This document shows, piece by piece, positions 57,301 to 64,000 of a DNA stretch of 64,000 bases. The position numbers were made by a program, and so were the translations under genes. Position 1 is the stretch's first letter. Every line of letters starts with the position of its first letter. Below the pieces are notes generated by a model, which was not told the origin of the DNA, did not search any database, and saw only the letters and a program-made list of their open reading frames with translations. The DNA is from Trebouxia sp. TZW2008 (lineage: Eukaryota; Chlorophyta; Trebouxiophyceae; Trebouxiales; Trebouxiaceae): assembly GCA_002118135.1 (NCBI GenBank), contig BDIU01000053.1, positions 62,001 to 126,000 on the forward strand. Direction: 5' to 3'.

Positions 57301-60300
57301 TTCGGTTACAGTTCTGCTTGCCTGTGTATCAAGCTTGACAGATTTCCTTGCTTGCAAGCAGGGTGCAGATCTGCCTCATTGCAAGATGAAGTTGCGCAGC
57401 TGCGTTTGGAAACGTGGAAGCAGGTCATGTGGCTGATCGTTGCAGTCCAAACAAGCTTTAATGCTCATCCCATCATGTGATCCGCAACATACAGCTTTAA
57501 GAAGTGCAGCTGTCACTGTCTTTTGCGCAATGCTTGCTCAAAGATCCACTCACAGAATCATTGATGTAAGTGTTATGTCACAAGGCGCGCCGATGACAGA
57601 GATGTTGACGCACAGAGTGTGGGGCATCTGACAAGCCTCTGCACTTCATCCGCTCTTCAACTTGTATCATCGTCTCCACTGCTATTGATATTGCATGGCC
57701 CTGCTAGGTACGTACTCAAAGAGCCATTCACATCACCAGTGATGACATTGTTGTGCGGCAGGGCATGCCGGTGACTGAGGTACAGGACATTGCTGACTCA
57801 ATCTTAGTCACCAACTTGACTGTCATGTTGCAGGGCATGCTGGTGACAGAGATGTGGATGGACAGAGTGGCACGCATGACTGACAAGCCTCTGCACTCCA
57901 TCCGCCACCTTAACTTGTATAAGGAGAAGGAGAGGACTCACTTTGGTCAGATCCTACACGGCTCCCAGATACAGGTCTGGCTTGAAACTCTGGCCCCTGT
58001 GCTGCTGACCGAAGCCCTTTTGCCGCCAAATCTTGCATGGCTCAGTTTCTGCACAGCACTCCTGGCATTTTGCTGCTGACTGATGCGCACAGGCTGGTGC
58101 CACGATTCAGGGTCTTGCTCCCTTGCTGACTTTGCGATTTGCATATGCTGGTGGTAAGATTGCTCTGCTGTTTAGAATTGCTCTCGCAAACTGCTGCATG
58201 ACACAATGATCAAGCCAAATAAGCGCACAGGTACCGAACAAGCCCAACTTGCACAGGGATGCATGGCTGACTGATCGTTCCTGCAGTCATAGCCAGACCT
58301 TGCCCTTATTGGAAAATGATGTACAGATGTGGAGAACATGTTCATCACCGTCCACTTAATGACTCTGAGGCAAGCAGTTGCATGTGTTTACAGGCATGCT
58401 GGGATGGTGTCGTGGACCAAGCAGATTTTGCAGAGCGGCAGAAGGCTGCAGACGAGTTCAACAAGGCCAACAGGTGGCGCAAACGTGGCTTGGCTGTCAT
58501 ACCCACAAAGTTTGGCATCTCCTTCACCACTAAGTTCCTGAACCAGGGAGCCGCCTTGGTGCACATCTACACAGACGGGACTGTGCTGGTGACCCATGGT
58601 GGGGTTGAGATGGGTCAAGGCCTCCACACCAAAGTCGCTCAGGTCTGCTGCATGCTACCCACCCTGTTCAGCCTTAGTCAAGTGATTGATGAGGGTCTGC
58701 CTTTTCTTTCACCAGTCCCTCAAGCACAAAGCGGCTTTGGTACACAACTACACATATGGCACTGTGCTGGTGAAACGTGGGCGGGTTGAGTCGGGTCAGG
58801 CCCTTCACATAAAAGTTGCTCAGATGTGCTGCATGTTGCCCTTTCAGAAGTTGGTGGATTGGGCTGATAACTTTGCATCTCTTTCACCACCATCATTGAA
58901 GCAGGGGGCTGCCTTGGTGCACATCTGCATGGATGGCATCTCAACCCGACCATGTTTAAGGCCTTCACAGCAAAGTCGCTGGGGTCTCTTGCAGGCTAAG
59001 CTCTTCATATGTAGTGAACACAAGCAAATCTGTCCTCACTCAGGCAGCAGCAGCCGATCTGGGCATCCCCATAACCACTGTATACATCGCAGACAGCCAC
59101 AAAATCGTCAGTAGGCAGATGTTGACTGGCACATGTTGGTTTCAGGTGAAACCGCTGGACCGGGAACTGTCTTATGTAGCGCCAAGACATTGCTGAGACA
59201 GCTACAAAATTCACTTTACTGTTAAGCAGACTCTAACTGTCACTGATTGCTTCCAGTTGGCAGCGGCTGATCTGAGCATTGCCCTGTCCAGCTTCCACAT
59301 TACAGAGACAGACATCTGAGCATCTCTGTGCTGCTTGGCAGGTGGCAACAGCTGATCTGGGCATTCCTCTCTCTAATGTCTACATTGCAGAGACTGCCAC
59401 AGACAAGGTGCCCAACAGCTCCCCCACAGCAGCATCAGCCAGCAGCGACATAGTGTTGTGCAAACACACGCACAACCATAATTAGGATCATGTGCTGCAT
59501 TCCAGGTAGCAGCGGCTGATTTGGGCATTCCCCTGTCCAGCGTCTACATTGCAGAGACAGCTGCATCATCATCAGCAACAGTAGGCAGACTCTGACTGTC
59601 ACTTGTTGACTTTAGGTGGCAGCGGCTGATCTGGGCATTTGCCTGTCCAGCGTCATTGCAGAGACAGCCACAGACAACATGCCCATCATCAGTCAGGCCC
59701 TGATTGTTGCATGTTGCTTTCAGGTGGCAGCAGCTGATCTGGGTGTCCCCTTATCCAACCTCCACATTGCAGAGCCAGACATCTGAGCATCTGTGTGCCG
59801 CTTTGCAGGTGGCAGCAGCTGATCTGGGCATTCCACTATCCAGCGTCTACATTGCAGAGACAGCCACAGACAAGGTGCCTAACAGCTCTCCTACAGCAGC
59901 ATCAGCCAGCAGCGACATGTACGGCTCAGCAACTGCAGACGCCTGCGCCCAGTTGAATGCGCGGCTGAAGCCTTACAGGGAGCGGCGGCCTGACTCTAGC
60001 TTTACAGAGTTGATCAACGCTGCATACCTGGATAGAGTGGACCTGTCAGCACATGGCTTCTATGCTACGCCAGACATCACAGGTCAGCAGCTGTTCTGTT
60101 GAATGTTTCCTGAATCGATGCTGATTTGACGATGCTGCCTGTATTTTTGGGGTGCAGAAGCTCCATGGAGTGGACTTGTCAACGCATGGCTTTCATGCTA
60201 TGAAGGGGATTACATGTGGGCACCAGTATTGAATGTTGTCTCCTGAGCTGATGTTGGGGTTGGCAGGCTTATCAGAGGGAGCGTAGTAGGGCACGATATC

Positions 60301-62281
60301 TATGCTACCCCAGACATAAGCTTGTAACTTGCCGGTTTGAATCCTGAAATCCACCTCGCAGCAGGCTGCCCCATGTATGACGGAAAGCAGTTCAAGGGAA
60401 TTCATTGCCAAAGCACAGGCAAGCGACGCTTCGGGGATCAGATGCCGCTGAACTACTCCACATGCACATTGCCCTCCAAGCAGCACCTTCACTGTTCTGT
60501 CCCGCCCTGTGCTGGGGTTTGCTTGCACTGCCTCTGGCCTGTGCTTTGGCTTGCTTGTCTGCTGCCAGGCCTGGGGAATCAGATGCTGCTCAACTTCTTC
60601 ACATGCACGTTGCCTCCCATTCAATACATGCACGACTTTCTGCAGTGCTCAGGCTTGCTTGCACTGCCTCTGGCCTGTGCTAAGGCTTGCTTGTGCGATG
60701 AGTAGAGTCGCCTTTCCTTCACATCACCTGCAGAGTGCATCGCAAGCAAAATTCAAGCCACAGATTTACTGGTTCCCCTGTCGTGTGCTGAGGCTGGCTT
60801 TTAAGCCAAAGGCTCAAATGGCTTTGGCACTGAGACTTCGTTCAACAACTGTCCATGTACAGTGCCTTCCAAGGCAAATACGGCCCGTATATGCACTCTT
60901 TTCTGTGGACAGTTCTGAGCCTGAGTTGTGTGCTGACAGGCTTTGGAGACGAGATGCCCTTCAACTACTTCACGTATGGGGCGGCCTGCTCTGAAGTGGA
61001 GCTGGACTGCCTGACGGGTGACTTCCAGGCTCTGCGCACCCACATTGTCATGGATGTGGGCACCTCTGTCAACCCTGCCATAGACATTGGCCAGGTGGAA
61101 GGGGGTTTTGTACAGGTGCCTGCCCTGCTGTCTTCCTTCTTGCTTTCATTCGTGTTTCTAAACTGTTTCCTTCTGTATTGCTGATGTGTTTCAGTAGGGT
61201 ATGGCATTTATTGTGACGCATGCGTTTCTGATGTGTCTCATGCAAAGGGCGTCTGTCCTGGTTCTTTGACTTTACACGAAAGCTACTGCAAGGTTGTTTT
61301 CAGCATGATAGATGAACGGTCTGGTGGTCAGTAGCGTGACAGGGATGTGATGTGCAGGGCATGGGGTGGACATGCCTGGAGGAGTTGGTGTGGGGTGACA
61401 AGGAGCACAAGTGGGTCAAGCCTGGAGTGCTGCACACAAGGGGACCAGGTATGCTGCGGCCTGTCAACAAGGGCTGATCTGCTGATGCGTTAGTCAGCTG
61501 TTGAGTGGGATGTCACAAGCTGTATGACTTTACCTGTAGCTTGCCCAAAGTGATGCTATGACAATACACCAAAGCTAACAAATCAACGGCTGTCAATGCT
61601 GGTGTTGCTGATGTTTTGCGTCATGTTGCTACAGCTGCTCATGCTGTCTCCAGCAGCTGATACTGCCTGGACTCGCTGTCTCTGTGATGGTGCACATAGA
61701 CATGCAGGCCGCCATCAAATCATATTGCACGTCACGTCAGTGCCCATGAACTCAAGCAGCTGAGAAAATGTAGTTACGAGAGCAACAAGCCACCTTGCAT
61801 GCCGTGTTTATTGCAAGTTGCTTGTTGTGACTGGTGATGACCACCCTCTTCTGATTGGCGAGGCAAACTCTGCTTCGACAGTTGTCCAAATCAGGCATAA
61901 AGTCCCATCATCCTTGCTGCCAGTGCGGGCTTGCCACTTTTCCCTTCTCACAGAAGCAAATTGACTCCAGGCACCTACAAAATTCCCTCAGCAAACGACA
62001 TCCCCCTAGACTTCTGTGTAACACTCCTCAAGGACTCCCCCAACCATCGCCTACCCATGGTCTACTCCTCAAAGGCTGTGGGAGAGCCACCATTCTTCTT
62101 GGGGGCATCTGTCTTCTTTGCATTGAAAGAGGCGGTCTATGCAGCCAGAAAGGATGTTGGCATTGAGGGCTGGTTTCAGATGGACTCACCTGCCACACCT
62201 GAGAGGCTGCGCATGGCATGCGCTGATCACCTCACTGAGCCATTTGGTGGCGTCAATGTGCAAGTCAAGTTGAGCTGCTGA
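48641..62281 (+). CDS. XDH: xanthine dehydrogenase
   Basis: Molybdenum/2Fe-2S/FAD enzyme of purine breakdown: hypoxanthine to xanthine to urate. Exons: 48641-48737, 48885-49049, 49444-49621, 49888-50245, 50771-50958, 51425-51584, 51814-52121, 52491-52651, 53186-53356, 53796-54034, 54395-54517, 54813-55061, 55816-55995, 56403-56642, 56820-57032, 57834-57974, 58394-58642, 59809-60082, 60940-61115, 61358-61448, 61971-62281; every junction is in phase, 1423 residues. Iron-sulfur: [54 protein letters not shown]. Moco: [47 protein letters not shown], catalytic Glu in [13 protein letters not shown]. An Asn/Gly/His-rich insert separates the Fe-S and FAD domains. Intron 15 begins gcaagc (GC-AG). Exon copies crowd the introns. 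Confidence 0.97.
50570..50690 (+). repeat. upstream copy of XDH exon 5 start
   Basis: ccccagcacagggcagccat then gtgactgctctg... and agctaggacaagcatgg parallel the working exon at 50776-50840. Stops break it. Confidence 0.8.
52915..53125 (+). repeat. two upstream copies of XDH exon 9
   Basis: Copy one after ctgcag at 52940 reads [20 protein letters not shown] (working: [20 protein letters not shown]). Copy two is a fragment at about 53094-53124 (gtggcaatgaggcgcatcag). A further acceptor (tttgcag) opens the working exon at 53186. Confidence 0.88.
53436..53630 (+). repeat. two downstream copies of the 3' end of XDH exon 9
   Basis: The exon end [10 protein letters not shown] with its donor recurs at about 53443-53470 ([11 protein letters not shown]) and 53560-53600 ([12 protein letters not shown]), each followed by repeated intron text (tgctgactgc...catgctgctgat). 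Confidence 0.88.
54074..54218 (+). repeat. open copy of the 3' half of XDH exon 10 (exon 10b)
   Basis: Reads [40 protein letters not shown] and MAADLQ without stop, against the working 53899-54034. Of about 46 codons, I count about 16 silent differences and 4 amino-acid changes. It ends at the same position (ctgcag), followed by gcaatc where a GC donor is possible; an acceptor for its start is not evident. Confidence 0.85.
54295..54336 (+). repeat. (GCT)n trinucleotide repeat in XDH intron 10
   Basis: About a dozen uninterrupted gct units, bounded by ctgttgct and gctgttgata, 60 bp before the proposed AAG acceptor of exon 11 (54394). Confidence 0.95.
55090..55600 (+). repeat. three downstream copies of XDH exon 12
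   Basis: Copy one 55090-55225 ([20 protein letters not shown]), copy two 55318-55378 (short, with in-frame stop), copy three 55428-55590 ([41 protein letters not shown]|gtactt). All end at a copied donor followed by similar intron text (tacttctgtg). The working exon is 54813-55061. Confidence 0.9.
55672..55745 (+). repeat. upstream copy of part of XDH exon 13
   Basis: ggcaggagcacttccacctt then gacgcttttgagagcattg parallels the [17 protein letters not shown] coding segment at 55905-55955; broken frame. Confidence 0.75.
56165..56200 (+). repeat. imperfect (TTG/CTG)n repeat in XDH intron 13
   Basis: gttgctgctgctgttgttgttgttgttgt, trinucleotide repeat in the intron before exon 14. Confidence 0.9.
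56285..56325 (+). repeat. upstream copy of XDH exon 14 start
   Basis: tgctcacaggcgccaactaa then gcatcagcaggctcttgga matches the working acceptor and start at 56395-56425 (ttctcacaggcgccaaccaa). Confidence 0.88.
57570..57833 (+). repeat. two upstream copies of XDH exon 16
   Basis: Copy one 57575-57675 (gatgacagagatgttgacgc, aagcctctgcacttcatccg, acttgtatc) and copy two 57763-57790 (gcagggcatgccggtgactg) precede the working exon at 57834 ([20 protein letters not shown]). Confidence 0.88.
58690..58950 (+). repeat. two downstream copies of the 3' half of XDH exon 17
   Basis: Copy one 58705-58825 (aaagcggctttggtacacaa ... gttgctcag|atg) and copy two 58870-58990 (gcagggggctgccttggtgc ... aaagtcgctgg). 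The working segment is 58545-58642 ([20 protein letters not shown]). Confidence 0.88.
59041..59808 (+). repeat. six upstream copies of XDH exon 18
   Basis: The exon start [20 protein letters not shown] recurs after a copied AG acceptor at about 59043, 59255, 59341, 59505, 59615 and 59723; the working exon is at 59809. Five copies are short and broken. The copy at 59341 is open through [36 protein letters not shown] with mostly silent differences. Confidence 0.93.
60155..60325 (+). repeat. two downstream copies of the 3' end of XDH exon 18
   Basis: ggagtggacttgtcaacgca then tggctttcatgctatg (60163-60203) and atctatgctaccccagacat (60297-60317) parallel [15 protein letters not shown] at 60035-60080. 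Confidence 0.78.
60250..60380 (-). repeat. inverted, diverged copy of XDH exon 19
   Basis: The minus strand reads [20 protein letters not shown], against the working plus-strand [20 protein letters not shown] at 60976-61035. This is the only inverted copy noticed; identity is moderate. Confidence 0.5.
60405..60625 (+). repeat. two upstream copies of XDH exon 19 start
   Basis: cttcggggatcagatgccgc then tgaactactccacatgcac (60430-60470) and ctggggaatcagatgctgct then caacttcttcacatgcacg (60571-60612) parallel the working ctttggagacgagatgccct then tcaactacttcacg at 60941-60975. Confidence 0.85.
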
Positions 62282-62725
62282 TTGGTTCTGATTTGGCTGT
62301 GAATTGATGGTTGGGGCTTGATGCGCAAGCTTGCATTGTGTTTGACTGTGCCTTGTCGGGCAATGTATTTGCTGTTTTGGCTGACCAGCACGTATCATGG
62401 CTTCTTCTATTTTTGTCTGTTTTGGGCCACTGTGATGCCATGTTAGCTAGTTTTGCAGCAACAATAATGCTGGTTTGACGCACCAGCTTCAATGTAGCAG
62501 CTAAACACGTGATGTGATTGTCACAAAGCAAAATTGTGAATGTGTGTTGCAAGCTTAGCACAATGCTTGTTTGAGCTGTACCAACAACATCATTCTTAGT
62601 GTGTCTTTATTTCAACCAGCAGTTGCTGGGGTTTGGCAAGAAGCACTGTCCAATAATGTCTAGATGAGGCTTGTCCTGCGTGTAGGGCGAGTGGCAGGTG
62701 GTATACGCCTTACAACATGCTGAAG
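62282..62725. other. convergent 3' flank between XDH and DIP13
   Basis: 444 bp between two stop codons facing each other. No gene seen. Confidence 0.5.
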
Positions 62726-63731
62726 TCAAGAACTTGTTTGCCGCTTCTTCTGTATACTGACGCTTTCCCTTTTCAGTACTGTCAACAGAGTCTGTGAGCT
62801 TTCAAGGATCTTGATGTATGCGCCTTCTGTCTCTTGTATCACTTTGTCATACTCTGTCCTTGTTGCAATCTGCAAGTTTGAGAGCATGGCTCAGTCCTTT
62901 TCAAATTACAGGCAGGGGGTTGTGTATACCACCTGACAGCATGCACAGCATACAGCCAAAAGCAATCATGCATGTCAGATTTGATATTGTGCCACATGAA
63001 AGACAAGCTCTCATGCAATGAGGTTCAAGTCTTGTTACAGAAGAGTTCATTTGACTGCATGGGCGACACAGCATTGCAGAGGCAACTCTTTGCCAAATGA
63101 CTTCCAAGGACCCACCTTCCTAGCAAGGCCATCATTGATGTGTGCAAGCCGTTTTGTCAAAGTCTGCAGATCTTGTTGCAGCTTTGACTTCTCAGCCTCT
63201 TCATCACGAATCTGCTTCTGCACTTCTTCACGCTTTTCTCTCAGGTCTTCAATACCTGCGAACAGATGACAAGCAACTTGTCAGCTGCTTCCACACTTGT
63301 CAGATACTGTTTCAGCTTGCAGATGTTTGGGGGCTGCCAAAACAGCTGATTGTAAATTCCAGACCACTGCACGTTTGTCTGTTCTGTGGAATAGGGCATG
63401 CCTATTCATAACGCTTTATGCTGTTGCGCCAGGGCATTGAAGGTTTGTGGAAAAACAAGCACAGCTGGCTGCAGAGCAGGCCTTATCACGCTTTCGGAAC
63501 ATGAGGGCTGCCATAGCAGTACATTTTGACACTGCTGATCACACGACGAGACGTCAGAAAAGTACATTTGTCTGGCTAGGCAATTTTTAGAGCTGGTCTG
63601 CAAAGTCTTTTTGGCATGCTTAGCTCAACAACTGCAGACAAATGCATTGACGTGTCGAATGAGGGGCTGAGGGGCTCACATTTGACAAGCTCGTTGTTGT
63701 GTGACTGCAGTGCCGCTCCTTGCGCAGCCAT
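62726..63731 (-). CDS. SSNA1: DIP13/SSNA1 microtubule-associated coiled-coil protein
   Basis: Three minus-strand exons: 63731-63680, 63255-63116, 62869-62726; phases agree (the first junction splits a Cys codon), 111 residues, the usual family length. Reads [17 protein letters not shown], then [71 protein letters not shown]. This is the deflagellation-inducible protein 13 kDa of Chlamydomonas / human SSNA1 (NA14), a fibril-forming coiled-coil protein of basal bodies, cilia and microtubules that promotes microtubule branching. Convergent with XDH. Its presence fits an alga with centrioles or basal bodies, but does not by itself show motility. Confidence 0.94.
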
Positions 63732-64000
63732 ATGTCAATGTACGCTGGGTCAAGTCGCAAACGAGAAACGAAAAGCCGGGAAGGCGGAGAGCAAGTTGCA
63801 GACCTCACACTGGCACAGGCGCTGGCTTCTAAGGGTGCCCAACGCGCACAGGCCCCAGCTGATCTGGCCTTTGTGCTGGCGATCCTGGCGCATCAAGACC
63901 TTGGACTTTGCCACACAAAGTTTTGAGCAGCAAACGGATGCTAAATGCTCTCTGTCGGTGCGTGAGTCTGTAGCGGCTAGACCAAAGCGCTTCAGCAGCA
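63732..64000. promoter_or_regulatory. upstream region of DIP13, possible divergent gene start
   Basis: The plus strand has an open frame from an ATG at 63738 to a stop at 63926 (about 62 codons, SSRKRETKSREGG then an Ala/Leu-rich helix, QALASKGAQRAQAPADLAFV). It could be the first exon of a divergent gene leaving the window; no family recognised. Confidence 0.3.

Noticed and set aside
60325..60345. ggtttgaatcctg, resembling a tRNA T-loop
   Set aside because: No acceptor, D or anticodon stems fit around it, and it lies in an XDH intron full of exon copies.

Overview
The window is nuclear DNA of a green alga, most likely a chlorophyte of trebouxiophyte type. The evidence is dense spliceosomal GT-AG introns, a plastid-envelope metal ATPase of the HMA1 type, a plant-type histidyl-tRNA synthetase with a very long N-terminal extension, organelle-targeting leaders, a DIP13/SSNA1 basal-body protein, and no bacterial operons. 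Taxonomic placement below green alga is inference. Exon boundaries were read by eye. For the well-supported genes every exon junction keeps the reading frame and most use GT-AG sites.

Layout, left to right: (1) the 3' part of an HMA1-like P1B-ATPase (+, 1-5187); (2) a broken Helitron Rep fragment (5756-6380); (3) a complete 14-exon cytosolic-type histidyl-tRNA synthetase (+, 6575-17496) whose third intron carries a fragment of mitochondrial nad5; (4) an unresolved minus-strand stretch (17.7-19.1 kb) and a decayed LTR-retrotransposon gag ending in a palindrome (19.8-21.7 kb); (5) a short-chain dehydrogenase (-, 22100-25082) divergent from a helix-hairpin-helix protein (+, 25438-27182); (6) an unrecognised, probably organelle-targeted membrane protein (-, 27746-29034); (7) spermidine synthase (-, 29442-31632) divergent from a small mTERF protein (+, 32032-33069); (8) a TSPO protein (-, 34047-35809) and an ICP55/XPNPEP3-like aminopeptidase P (-, 36244-40532); (9) a hAT transposon with perfect 8-bp target-site duplications (41172-42628); (10) a bZIP-like protein (+, 43257-47171); (11) a 21-exon xanthine dehydrogenase (+, 48641-62281) convergent with DIP13/SSNA1 (-, 62726-63731).

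The genes are ordinary housekeeping loci and do not form one pathway. XDH serves purine catabolism, SPDS polyamine synthesis, HMA1 plastid metal transport, HARS translation, and TSPO, mTERF and aminopeptidase P organelle functions.

The unusual feature is the introns. In HMA1, HARS, SPDS, TSPO, aminopeptidase P, bZIP and XDH I count about fifty extra partial copies of neighbouring exons. They sit in tandem beside the working exon, nearly always in the same orientation, and each carries a copied splice site. Arrays built on a 3' splice site lie upstream of the working copy; arrays built on a 5' splice site lie downstream. Some have near-constant periods (64, 79-80, 42, about 117-120 bp). Most copies are broken, but a few (XDH exon 10 and exon 18 copies) differ from the working exon mainly at synonymous positions, which suggests they were, or still are, translated. 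This process of splice-site-anchored exon copying is the best candidate here for something undescribed. The SDR, mTERF and DIP13 genes show little or none of it.
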